From UBA11540 sp045536425 (GTDB lineage Bacteria; Bacillota; Clostridia; Oscillospirales; Ruminococcaceae), in contig JAZSNN010000011.1 of NCBI GenBank assembly GCA_045536425.1, positions 1-57,062 of the forward strand: 57,062 bases of DNA, in the 5' to 3' direction. Of the stretch, positions 7,127 to 15,141 are shown in pieces. Within the stretch, counting starts at the first letter, position 1; every line of letters starts with the position of its first letter. The position numbers were made by a program, and so were the translations under genes. The notes beneath the pieces are model-generated. The model made no database searches. It was not told where the DNA came from and saw nothing but the letters and a program-made list of their open reading frames with translations.

Positions 7127-8263
7127 ATGGCAGTTACTTCAGGTACAACCTACAGATTTACAAACGCACAGTTCCCCTCAAAAGCGCTCAACGTGTATGC
7201 ATCGGGAACAACAATTTCCGCAAGAAGAAATGTATGCCTTTATACAAACGACACCAGCGATGTTATGCAGCAGTGGGTGCCTGTAGGCAACGAAACGGAC
7301 GGATACTTTTTGAAAAGCAACGCTACAACTGCTTATTCACTTCACTATAGCACGGGAACAGATGCGGCTTCTTGTACAGGAAATGCGGATGTTGAAAGCG
7401 GAATTGCAAAGAATCCGGAACAGTTCCGAGTTAATTTTGAGTATCTCGGAAACAACATGGTAAAAATCAAACACCGTTATACAAATAAATATCTTACAGC
7501 ATACAGTAACGCAAACGGTTCTTCTAACAGCATAACAAATGTTGCAACAACAGGCAATGTTTATTGGTCAGCCAACAGCTCTCTCGGCAATAAGCAGGTT
7601 TGGAACATCAGCCCGAGTATTGATGACGAAGAGGGAACACCTACGACGAACTCCTTAACCACAAATATTGTCGCAAATACTGCATACACATTCCAAAACG
7701 CATACTCAAGCAAAATGCTTAACTTGTACGCTGGATATACAACAGATTCAACCAACGTTTGTATGTATTATTTTGATGCATCTACAGAACAAAAATGGAC
7801 ACCAAAAGTTAGCGGTAACTATTTTAAGCTTTATACCGAAAGCGGAAGCGGTAAGTGTTTACATAAGGCATCTACAGGCAACGCAGAAATATATTCTGAC
7901 GAAAGTTCTCAAAACTCAAATCAGCAGATCGTAATTGAGCCAAACCATAACCAAGGCTATGTCAAGATAAGACTTGCCAGTTCTCCCACAATGTACCTCA
8001 CTGCATCCTACGATGCGGCAAACGGCGGAAACACTACCACACACAAAGCCCCCGGTGCTACAGGAAATGTGTTCTGGGCTACCGCTACAGATGCGAACGT
8101 TAAAAGCGAAATGCAGCAGAGGTGGTATGCAAGACTTGCTTCCCGTGCAAACGATGACGTCGTAACCTGCAGGCAGAGCAAAAATCAGTGGTGTTGGGCA
8201 ACTGTTGCAAGAGAAATGATACGTTATAAAAACAAGATATCCCTTATTGTACAGATAGTATGA
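7127..8263 (+). CDS. Leaderless ricin-type lectin/cysteine peptidase, N-terminal fragment of a frameshifted gene
   Basis: 378 residues, preceded by GAAAGGAAT. There is no signal peptide; it begins MAVTSGTTYRFTNAQF. Two ricin-type beta-trefoil repeats are visible (about residues 6-165 and 180-340). Each opens with YxFxNAxSxKxLNxY-like text and contains a Q-x-W type motif (QQWVP, EQKWTP). They are joined by an acidic Thr-rich linker. The C-terminus enters a papain-like peptidase of the AvrRpt2/C70 type: Gln350 and Cys356 in CRQSKNQWCWATV have the six-residue spacing of papain Gln19-Cys25. The frame then runs ten codons into a stop at 8261, while the rest of the peptidase continues in the -1 frame (open from 8230). 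The intact product would be about 538 residues. Its linkage to a sigma-holin pair suggests release as a glycan-binding effector. Confidence 0.8.
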   Translation: MAVTSGTTYRFTNAQFPSKALNVYASGTTISARRNVCLYTNDTSDVMQQWVPVGNETDGYFLKSNATTAYSLHYSTGTDAASCTGNADVESGIAKNPEQFRVNFEYLGNNMVKIKHRYTNKYLTAYSNANGSSNSITNVATTGNVYWSANSSLGNKQVWNISPSIDDEEGTPTTNSLTTNIVANTAYTFQNAYSSKMLNLYAGYTTDSTNVCMYYFDASTEQKWTPKVSGNYFKLYTESGSGKCLHKASTGNAEIYSDESSQNSNQQIVIEPNHNQGYVKIRLASSPTMYLTASYDAANGGNTTTHKAPGATGNVFWATATDANVKSEMQQRWYARLASRANDDVVTCRQSKNQWCWATVAREMIRYKNKISLIVQIV

Positions 8264-8742
8264 GGGATGTAGACGTTCGCACATCGGCAGAAACGTGTCC
8301 GACTATTAATGGTGTCAAGATGGCAGATAACGCAACCGCACAGCTTGTAGTTGATGTTAATACAAATGCAGCAAATGTAAGTGGATCAAAAGAACAAATA
8401 ATCTACCTTATAAAAAAATATACAGGTATAGAGCCTTTAATATTCGGAGCAGTCAGCGGACAAGATATTAATGTTGATGAAAACATAAGGAATTATGTTG
8501 ATGCGCAACTTGCACATGGGCCTATTGTGTTAAATGCATTTACGACCACTGGAGATAAAGGACACTCTGTTCTAATCGTTAACAAAACAACCAGCGGACT
8601 ATATAATATGTGGGATCCTTATCCCGGAACTTTCCAAGAAATGACTGCCGCACAACTTTTCAAAAGCGATGGCTTTAGATGTGATGCAATAAGCGGTTCT
8701 CCGCAAGTTTATGGCTGCGCAGTTATCTTTTTTGACCACTAA
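8260..8742 (+). CDS. C-terminal fragment of the frameshifted lectin/cysteine peptidase
   Basis: The open frame extends from 8230 and is in the -1 frame relative to the preceding fragment. The first ATG (8260) has no ribosome binding site, so it is unlikely to be an independent gene. It supplies the rest of the papain-like fold: His102 of this fragment in GHSVLIVN (codon 8563-8565) and Asp119 in YNMWDPYPG match the catalytic His and Asp of AvrRpt2-like peptidases. The join must fall between 8230 and 8260. The A5 run in TAAAAAC at 8227-8233 is the likely site of a one-base loss, a sequencing error or ribosomal slippage. The gene ends three bases before the end of a convergent lipoprotein gene. 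Confidence 0.7.
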   Translation: MRDVDVRTSAETCPTINGVKMADNATAQLVVDVNTNAANVSGSKEQIIYLIKKYTGIEPLIFGAVSGQDINVDENIRNYVDAQLAHGPIVLNAFTTTGDKGHSVLIVNKTTSGLYNMWDPYPGTFQEMTAAQLFKSDGFRCDAISGSPQVYGCAVIFFDH

Positions 8743-8745
8743 CTC

Positions 8746-9714
8746 TTAGTTGTAATTTAGTTGGTGAATAAAGTATCCACCTGTTGAGTCCCAAATCACG
8801 TTTCCATTTTCATCAAAACAATCGTACTCGGTCAACATTGATACAATTTCTCCATAAGAATACAGTTTTTCGTATTCCGAAATGACAGTGGGAACATTTT
8901 TATAGTCAAACATATCATAATCGTTTGTTCTCATAAAGTATTCGTGTTCTCCGTCAGAAAGGAGAAAACCATACCCGAATCCCGAAATTGTGATTTGTGT
9001 TGCAATAGTCTTTGAGAGGTCAAGTTGAGACTCCATCAAACTTTTCTTGCGGTTATCGTTTAGAGAAAACTCAAACCAAGTCCATCTATATTTATACACC
9101 GACGGAAATTGGACGTCGTACATCATATCTATATACGACAACTGAGGAAAGATACTTTGATATAATACACGTGCCACCTTTGAACAATCGTCATTAAATA
9201 TGTATATGGGATTAGATGTTTCGGCAAGGCTCAAAAGACTACTGTTTTCTTTGATTTTTGTCAACAGTTCATCTCTTTCGTTTCGTGTATCAAAATATAT
9301 ACTTTGGGGAACCAAAACGCAGTCGGCACTCAGCACCACCTCTCTTCCAACCACGTCGTATGTGAAAGGTTTGATATCCTCGATTAGTTTTTCCCAAGTG
9401 CTGTACTGCTGAGAAAACGGTGAGCCGGGCAAATCCTTTGTAAACTGCGAGTCGATAATTTTCTGCCAAATCTCATCGGGAACATCTGCAACATTGGTAT
9501 AATCCGAGGGTGCGGCAGAGGAAATGTCTGCAGAAGAATCTTGGACAGAGCTTGTATCTAAAGATTCCTCATAAGAGCTATCCTCGCTGACAGAAGAGGG
9601 AACATTGCTAATATACGACGATATTTCGCTCGAAACATCGGTTGTATTACAACCCGAAAAAACAAATGCTGTTGCGAGAGTCAGGGTGAGCAGGGCTTTC
9701 AAAAAAGTTTTCAT
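8746..9714 (-). CDS. Predicted lipoprotein, function unknown
   Basis: 322 residues with a lipoprotein signal peptide (MKTFLKALLTLTLATAFVFS, then Cys at about 22), followed by a 45-residue Ser/Asp/Glu-rich linker with repeated SS and then a globular domain with no motif I can name. AAAGGAG stands at correct distance before the ATG. The signal peptide is nearly the same as in the lipoprotein at 2299-3837, and the promoters are near copies. It ends three bases from the lectin-peptidase fragment on the other strand with no hairpin between them, so the two transcripts must overlap. Being next to a holin-effector cassette, it could be a surface immunity or receptor protein, but nothing in its sequence shows this. 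Confidence 0.75.
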   Translation of the reverse strand: MKTFLKALLTLTLATAFVFSGCNTTDVSSEISSYISNVPSSVSEDSSYEESLDTSSVQDSSADISSAAPSDYTNVADVPDEIWQKIIDSQFTKDLPGSPFSQQYSTWEKLIEDIKPFTYDVVGREVVLSADCVLVPQSIYFDTRNERDELLTKIKENSSLLSLAETSNPIYIFNDDCSKVARVLYQSIFPQLSYIDMMYDVQFPSVYKYRWTWFEFSLNDNRKKSLMESQLDLSKTIATQITISGFGYGFLLSDGEHEYFMRTNDYDMFDYKNVPTVISEYEKLYSYGEIVSMLTEYDCFDENGNVIWDSTGGYFIHQLNYN

Positions 9715-9854
9715 AGGGGTCTCCTTTCTTGTCGCGGGGCGACGGCGAGGTTTTGCAAAAGCGGGGCGGTTGCTCCGCTTTTGCTTGTACGAGGTGTTTT
9801 TTGGTTGGTATTTTTTCGGAATTTTTTATCTCAGAAAAAACCTTCCATATATAT

Positions 9855-9890
9855 AGACAACAAAAATCGATTTTTGCAACACTTTTTTTC
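9855..9890 (-). repeat. Copy 2 of the GTGTTGCAAAAA element, inverted
   Basis: Read on the minus strand this has GTGTTGCAAAAA, CGATTT and GTTGTCT in the same order as 5925-5958, with two small length differences. It lies in the leader of the lipoprotein gene, pointing toward it. The two copies face each other across the UviA/UviB/lectin/lipoprotein cassette. Confidence 0.5.
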
Positions 9891-9969
9891 AAAAATTTTT
9901 TTGATTTTTTGAAAATCAGCATTTTTTGTCTGTTTTTACGAAATTTTTGTCCCAACCTTCTTTAATTTT

Positions 9970-9998
9970 ATTATAAACTGTTTTTGTCTGTTTTTCAA
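9970..9998 (-). promoter_or_regulatory. Sigma-A type promoter of the 8746-9714 lipoprotein gene
   Basis: Minus strand TTGAAA (9993-9998), 17-base spacer, TATAAT (9970-9975). Fifteen of the 17 spacer bases equal those of the promoter at 3882-3910. The leader would be about 250 bases, unusually long, and carries the 9755-9784 hairpin. Confidence 0.75.
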
Positions 9999-10018
9999 TA
10001 ATATTGTATCAAAATATG

Positions 10019-10052
10019 AAAAAACCTTCGGACGATTTTGCCCGAAGGTTTT
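10019..10052 (-). terminator. Terminator of asnA
   Basis: Perfect 11-bp stem AAAACCTTCGG / CCGAAGGTTTT (10021-10031 and 10042-10052) with a ten-base loop; on the minus strand it runs into TTTTTTC. Confidence 0.85.
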
Positions 10053-10062
10053 GGTTTGTTTT

Positions 10063-11076
10063 TTACAGTATTTTTATTCCTGCTTCTTTGCAGGTTTTGA
10101 GGGTTTGGTCGTCCCAAACCGAGCACTGTACCTCGCCGATGTGAGCTGAGCCGAGAAGGAGCATACAGAGTCTTGACTGACCGACGCCACCTCCGATTGT
10201 ATAGGGGAGTTTGCCTTCCAAAAGTGCCTTATGGAACGGCAGATTTCTTCTATCATCGCAACCTGCTATTGTGAGCTGGCGGTCTAATGATTCGGGGCTT
10301 ACGCGGATACCCATCGAGGATATCTCAAAGGCCTGACCCAACGTATCGTTCCAGAACATTATATCTCCGTTGAGTTCCCAGTCGTCATAGTCGGGTGCTC
10401 TGCCGTCGTGTTTCTTGCCGGACTTTAGGGTTTTGCCAATCTGCATTATAAACACGGTTCTATATTTCTTTGTTATAGCGTTTTCTCTTTCCTTTGGGGT
10501 GAGGTCGGGGTACATATCCTCAAGCTCCTGTGAGGTGATAAACTTGACGTCGGGGTTTGCCATCGGGTTTTTGACAAGTGCGGGAAAAACGGTGCGGAGT
10601 GTCTTTTCGGTTTCGCAGATAGCGTGGACTATCTTTGTGACAACGTCTTTGAGGTAGTCAATATTTCTATCCTCGACCGAAATGACCTTTTCCCAGTCCC
10701 ATTGGTCAACGTATATAGAATGGAGGTTATCGAGTTCTTCGTCGCGACGGATGGCGTTCATATTGGTATAAAGACCATAGCCCTCATAAAAGCCATATTC
10801 GTGGAGAGCCTGTCTTTTCCATTTCGCAAGGGAGTGCACGACCTGTGCATCCTTTCCAGCATCCTTTATATCAAAGCCTACCGCTCTTTCAACTCCGTTG
10901 AGGTCGTCGTTGAGTCCGCTGTTCTCCTCAACAAAGAGAGGAGCGGAAACACGGCGGAGATTTAGCGCACCGCTGAGCATATCCTCAAAAAGTCGGCTGA
11001 TAAGACCGATGGCTTTTTGTGTATCGTAAAGTCCCAAAGCGGCTTTATAGCCCTCGGGAATGAAAACCTTTGACAT
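10063..11076 (-). CDS. asnA: Aspartate--ammonia ligase
   Basis: 337 residues, close to the usual 330 of AsnA. The enzyme makes asparagine from aspartate, ammonia and ATP in the cytoplasm. The N-terminal helix with ISRLFEDMLSGALNLRRVSAP, the segment NSGLNDDLNGVERAVGF, the DQWDWEKVI motif and the C-terminal GGGVGQSRLCMLLLG match the class-II synthetase-like fold of this family. The ATG at 11076 is preferred over the GTG three codons earlier because AGGTG precedes it. It is transcribed divergently from rpoB and ends in a strong terminator. No T-box leader is visible. Confidence 0.95.
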   Translation of the reverse strand: MSKVFIPEGYKAALGLYDTQKAIGLISRLFEDMLSGALNLRRVSAPLFVEENSGLNDDLNGVERAVGFDIKDAGKDAQVVHSLAKWKRQALHEYGFYEGYGLYTNMNAIRRDEELDNLHSIYVDQWDWEKVISVEDRNIDYLKDVVTKIVHAICETEKTLRTVFPALVKNPMANPDVKFITSQELEDMYPDLTPKERENAITKKYRTVFIMQIGKTLKSGKKHDGRAPDYDDWELNGDIMFWNDTLGQAFEISSMGIRVSPESLDRQLTIAGCDDRRNLPFHKALLEGKLPYTIGGGVGQSRLCMLLLGSAHIGEVQCSVWDDQTLKTCKEAGIKIL

Positions 11077-11102
11077 TCGTTTCACCTGATTTCTTCATAT
11101 AT

Positions 11103-11131
11103 AATATATACTCTACCACAACATTATTCAA
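11103..11131 (-). promoter_or_regulatory. Probable asnA promoter
   Basis: Minus strand TTGAAT (11126-11131), 17-base spacer, TATATT (11103-11108), about 26 bases before the asnA start. Confidence 0.5.
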
Positions 11132-11170
11132 AAGTAAACCAAAAAAATGTAAAAAAATTCAGATCGGCTA

Positions 11171-11199
11171 TTGACAAGCTTGACCTGAAGTAATATAAT
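11171..11199 (+). promoter_or_regulatory. rpoBC promoter
   Basis: Consensus TTGACA (11171-11176), 17-base spacer, TATAAT (11194-11199). Transcription from here gives a leader of about 145 bases before rpoB. rplJL, which precedes rpoB in many Firmicutes, is absent, so rpoBC is its own unit here. Confidence 0.85.
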
Positions 11200-11350
11200 A
11201 GTATAATGTACCATAATGGCTATATATGCCCTTAGTGTAAAATATAGTATAACACAACGACGAAAAAAATGCAATAGTTTCCCGTAAAATTGTTTGATTT
11301 TATGCGGTTTTTCGGGGGATTGTCAAAATAAAGAAGGAGTGAACGCGCTT

Positions 11351-14300
11351 ATGGTAAATGACATGAATAGCCGTATTACAGAGCTCGGACAGGAAAAGGG
11401 TCTCAAAATTAAACCTGTTAAGCTCGGCAAAAATGTCAGAGCAAGTTTTTCTCAAATCAACGAAGTGTTGGAGATGCCCAACCTTATCGAGATTCAGAAA
11501 AACTCCTACAAATGGTTCCTTGAGGAAGGATTGAAAGAGGTTTTCAACGACGTTGCCTCTATCACCGATTTCTCGGGAAATCTGGTGCTGGATTTCATCG
11601 ACTACTCTATTGACAGCACTCCTAAATACAGCGTTGAGGAGTGTAAGATCAGAGATGCAACATACTCTGCAGCTCTTCGTGTAAGAGTTAGACTTCTCAA
11701 CAAGGAAACCGGCGAAATCAAGGAGCAGGAAGTCTTTATGGGTGATTTCCCCATTATGACCGAGAGCGGTACCTTTGTTATCAACGGCGCAGAGCGTGTT
11801 ATCGTTTCACAGCTCGTTCGTTCACCCGGTGTCTATTATGACCGTACCTTCGACAAGACAGGTAAAAAGCTCTTCACCTCCACCGTTATTCCTAACCGCG
11901 GTGCTTGGCTTGAATATGAGACGGATTCTCAGGACGTTTTCTACGTTCACGTTGACAAGAACAGAAAGTTCCCTGTCACAACCCTTATCCGTGCACTCGG
12001 TCTCGGTACCGATGAGCAGATTCTCAATTTCTTCGGAAATGACGAGCTTATCATAAAGACTATTGAAAAAGACCCCGCAAAGACTATGGAAGAGGCTTTG
12101 GTTGAGGTCTATAAGAAGTTGCGTCCCGGTGAGCCGCCTACAGTTGACGGAGCACAGCAGCATCTCGAAGGACTTTTCTTCGATACAAGAAGATATGACC
12201 TTTCCAGAGTTGGACGCTATAAATATAATAAGAAGCTTGCTATCGGTGCGAGAATCTGCGGTCACACACTCGCTCAGCCTGTAGCCGACCCCTTCACAGG
12301 AGAGATCCTTGCTGAAGCAGGCGAGCTCGTAACACGCGAGAAGGCAGAGCTTATCGAAAGACGCGGTGTTTCTGTTGCATACCTTGCAGTAGATAACAAA
12401 GAAATCAAGGTTATCTCCAACGGCACCGTTGACATTGCTGATTTCGTTCCCGCTGAGCTCGGACTCGATTTCCTCGCTCTCGGCATCAACGAGAAGGTTT
12501 GCCTCAATGTACTGACCGAAATCCTCGAGAACACTCCTGCTGAGGAGCTCGGTGAGGTTATCAAGGCACGCGCTGCAGAGCTTATCCCCAACCACATCAC
12601 AGTTGACGATATCTTTGCTTCTATCAACTACGTTAACAACCTTAATAATGATATAGGAACTATCGACGACATCGACCATCTTGGTAACAGAAGAATCCGT
12701 TCTGTCGGTGAGCTTTTGCAGAACCAGTTCAGAATCGGTTTCACAAGAATGGAAAGAGTTGTCCGTGAGAGAATGACACTTCAGCAGCAGGACCTCGACG
12801 CCATCACTCCTCAGGCGCTCATCAACATCCGTCCCGTTGTTGCAGCTATCAAGGAATTCTTTGGTTCTTCTCCCCTTTCTCAGTTTATGGACCAGACCAA
12901 CCCCCTTGCAGAGCTCACACACAAGCGTCGTCTTTCCGCACTCGGCCCCGGCGGTCTTTCCCGTGACCGTGCAGGATTCGAGGTTCGTGACGTTCACTAC
13001 ACACACTACGGACGTATGTGTCCTATCGAGACCCCTGAAGGACCTAACATCGGACTTATTTCCTACCTCGCAACCTTCGCTCGTATCAACGAGTACGGTT
13101 TTGTTGAGGCTCCCTTTAGACGCGTTGACCAAGAAAACAAAAAGGTTCTCGACGAGGTTCTTTATATGACCGCTGACGTCGAAGACGAATTTATTGTTGC
13201 ACAGGCAAACGAGCCCCTCGATGAGAACGGCTATTTTGCAAATGCAAAGGTTACCGCAAGACAGCAGGATCAGATCATCGAAATCGAGCGCGAGAAGGTT
13301 CACTTTATGGACGTTTCGCCTAAGATGGTTGTTTCTGTTGCTACCGCTATGATCCCCTTCCTTGAGAACGACGATACAAACCGTGCGCTCATGGGTGCGA
13401 ACATGCAACGTCAGGCTGTTCCGCTTATGAAGACAGAAAACCCCATTGTCGGTACAGGTATGGAGTACAAGGCTGCTGTTGACTCGGGCGTTACCGTTGT
13501 ATCCAAGCATTCAGGTACCGTTGAGAAGGTCTGCGCTACAGAGGTCGTTATCAGAACTGATGACGGCGAGCTTGTTCCCTACAAGGTTCTCAAGTTTATG
13601 CGTTCCAACCAAGGCACTTGTATCAACCAGCGTCCTATCGTTGACGTTGGTGAGCGCATCGAGGTCGGTCAGGTTATCGCCGACGGCCCCGCTACCTGCA
13701 ACGGTGAGATAAGTCTTGGTAAGAATGCTCTCGTTGGCTTTATGACTTGGGAAGGTTACAACTACGAGGATGCTGTTCTCCTAAACGAGAAGCTTGTTCG
13801 TGAGGATACCTTCACATCTATCCATATCGAAGAATACGAAATCGAAGCTCGTGACACCAAGCTCGGTCCGGAGGAGATTACCCGTGACATCCCCAACGTT
13901 GGTGAGGATGCCCTCAAAGACCTCGACGAGCGCGGAATCATCCGCATCGGTGCTGAGGTTCGCTCGGGCGATATCCTCGTTGGTAAGGTTACACCTAAGG
14001 GTGAAACCGAGCTCACAGCCGAGGAAAGACTGCTCCGCGCAATCTACGGCGAAAAGGCACGCGAGGTTCGTGACACCTCTCTGAGAGTTCCCCACGGCGA
14101 ATACGGTATCATCGTTGACGTCAAGGTGTTCACAAGAGAGAATTCCACCGAGCTTTCCGCAGGTGTTAATATGGTCGTTCGCTGCTACATCGCACAGAAG
14201 CGTAAGATCTCTGTCGGTGACAAGATGGCGGGCCGTCACGGTAACAAGGGTGTCGTTTCCAGAATTCTTCCTCAGGAAGATATGCCCTTCCTCCCCGACG

Positions 14301-15124
14301 GAAGACCTCTTGATATCGTTCTTAACCCCCTCGGCGTTCCTTCCCGTATGAACATCGGTCAGGTACTTGAGGTTCACCTTGGAAGAGCCGCTGCCGCTCT
14401 CGGAATCAAGGTTATGACACCTGTATTCGACGGCGCACACGAGTCTGATATCGTTGCAGGCTTTGAGGCTGCAGGTCTTGATACAGACGGTAAGATTCAG
14501 CTTTATGACGGACGTACCGGTGAGCCCTTTGACAACCGCGTAACCGTTGGTTATATGTACTATCTCAAACTCCATCACCTTGTTGATGATAAGATTCACG
14601 CACGTTCTACAGGCCCCTACTCTCTCGTTACACAGCAGCCTCTGGGTGGTAAAGCTCAGTTCGGCGGTCAGCGTTTCGGTGAGATGGAGGTTTGGGCACT
14701 CGAGGCGTACGGTGCAGCTTATACACTTCAGGAAATCCTCACCGTCAAGTCTGACGACGTGGTTGGACGTGTTAAGACCTACGAGGCTATCGTTAAGGGT
14801 CAAAACATTCCCAAGCCTGGTATTCCTGAATCCTTCAAGGTGCTTATCAAGGAGCTTCAGTCCCTCGGTCTTGATATGAAGGTTCTCGACAAGAACAACG
14901 AGGAGATCGACCTTCGTCAGAACTTTGACGACGATGATGATATCTCGATGCCCAAGAGCCGTATTCTCGACGAGGATCTCGCTTTCGACGGCGCTGAGGT
15001 AAAGCAGGATTCTGATTTTGAGGCTAACTTCCAGATCGAAGAGGTCGAGGACAACGACGTTTTCGCTGATGAGGACGCTTTCTCCCTTGATAATGACGAT
15101 TCGTTCGACGACGAAGATATGTAA
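11351..15124 (+). CDS. rpoB: DNA-directed RNA polymerase subunit beta
   Basis: 1257 residues from the ATG at 11351, with AAGGAG at 11334-11339. The rifampicin-binding region (SSPLSQFMDQTNPLAELTH and KRRLSALGPGGL) keeps the Ser, Asp, His and Ser residues of rifampicin-sensitive enzymes. The downstream GDKMAGRHGNKGVVS and C-terminal QRFGEMEVWALEAYGA segments, which contact the active site and beta prime, are intact. The last 60 residues are a strongly acidic tail (many Asp/Glu), a feature of several Clostridia. It is co-transcribed with rpoC, 17 bases downstream. Confidence 0.99.
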   Translation: MVNDMNSRITELGQEKGLKIKPVKLGKNVRASFSQINEVLEMPNLIEIQKNSYKWFLEEGLKEVFNDVASITDFSGNLVLDFIDYSIDSTPKYSVEECKIRDATYSAALRVRVRLLNKETGEIKEQEVFMGDFPIMTESGTFVINGAERVIVSQLVRSPGVYYDRTFDKTGKKLFTSTVIPNRGAWLEYETDSQDVFYVHVDKNRKFPVTTLIRALGLGTDEQILNFFGNDELIIKTIEKDPAKTMEEALVEVYKKLRPGEPPTVDGAQQHLEGLFFDTRRYDLSRVGRYKYNKKLAIGARICGHTLAQPVADPFTGEILAEAGELVTREKAELIERRGVSVAYLAVDNKEIKVISNGTVDIADFVPAELGLDFLALGINEKVCLNVLTEILENTPAEELGEVIKARAAELIPNHITVDDIFASINYVNNLNNDIGTIDDIDHLGNRRIRSVGELLQNQFRIGFTRMERVVRERMTLQQQDLDAITPQALINIRPVVAAIKEFFGSSPLSQFMDQTNPLAELTHKRRLSALGPGGLSRDRAGFEVRDVHYTHYGRMCPIETPEGPNIGLISYLATFARINEYGFVEAPFRRVDQENKKVLDEVLYMTADVEDEFIVAQANEPLDENGYFANAKVTARQQDQIIEIEREKVHFMDVSPKMVVSVATAMIPFLENDDTNRALMGANMQRQAVPLMKTENPIVGTGMEYKAAVDSGVTVVSKHSGTVEKVCATEVVIRTDDGELVPYKVLKFMRSNQGTCINQRPIVDVGERIEVGQVIADGPATCNGEISLGKNALVGFMTWEGYNYEDAVLLNEKLVREDTFTSIHIEEYEIEARDTKLGPEEITRDIPNVGEDALKDLDERGIIRIGAEVRSGDILVGKVTPKGETELTAEERLLRAIYGEKAREVRDTSLRVPHGEYGIIVDVKVFTRENSTELSAGVNMVVRCYIAQKRKISVGDKMAGRHGNKGVVSRILPQEDMPFLPDGRPLDIVLNPLGVPSRMNIGQVLEVHLGRAAAALGIKVMTPVFDGAHESDIVAGFEAAGLDTDGKIQLYDGRTGEPFDNRVTVGYMYYLKLHHLVDDKIHARSTGPYSLVTQQPLGGKAQFGGQRFGEMEVWALEAYGAAYTLQEILTVKSDDVVGRVKTYEAIVKGQNIPKPGIPESFKVLIKELQSLGLDMKVLDKNNEEIDLRQNFDDDDDISMPKSRILDEDLAFDGAEVKQDSDFEANFQIEEVEDNDVFADEDAFSLDNDDSFDDEDM

Positions 15125-15141
15125 GAAAGAAGGAGTCGCTA

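Larger units (their letters stand above)
9715..10062. other. Gene-free region between the lipoprotein gene and asnA
   Basis: 348 bases without a gene. It holds a hairpin GCAAAAGCGG / CCGCTTTTGC (9755-9764 and 9775-9784) in the long leader of the minus-strand lipoprotein transcript, a very AT-rich stretch, the repeat copy at 9855-9890, the lipoprotein promoter (9970-9998) and the asnA terminator (10019-10052). Confidence 0.7.

Noticed and set aside
8227..8233. Programmed -1 frameshifting in the lectin-peptidase gene as the main explanation
   Set aside because: TAAAAAC lacks the first A of a standard slippery heptamer, and I saw no strong stem or pseudoknot directly after it. A lost base is simpler, though not proven.
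8260..8742. Independent gene starting at the ATG at 8260
   Set aside because: No ribosome binding site, and the frame is open to 8230 and completes the peptidase fold of the preceding fragment.
10063..11350. T-box or amino acid leader before asnA
   Set aside because: The space before the asnA start is too short and has no specifier hairpin or terminator.
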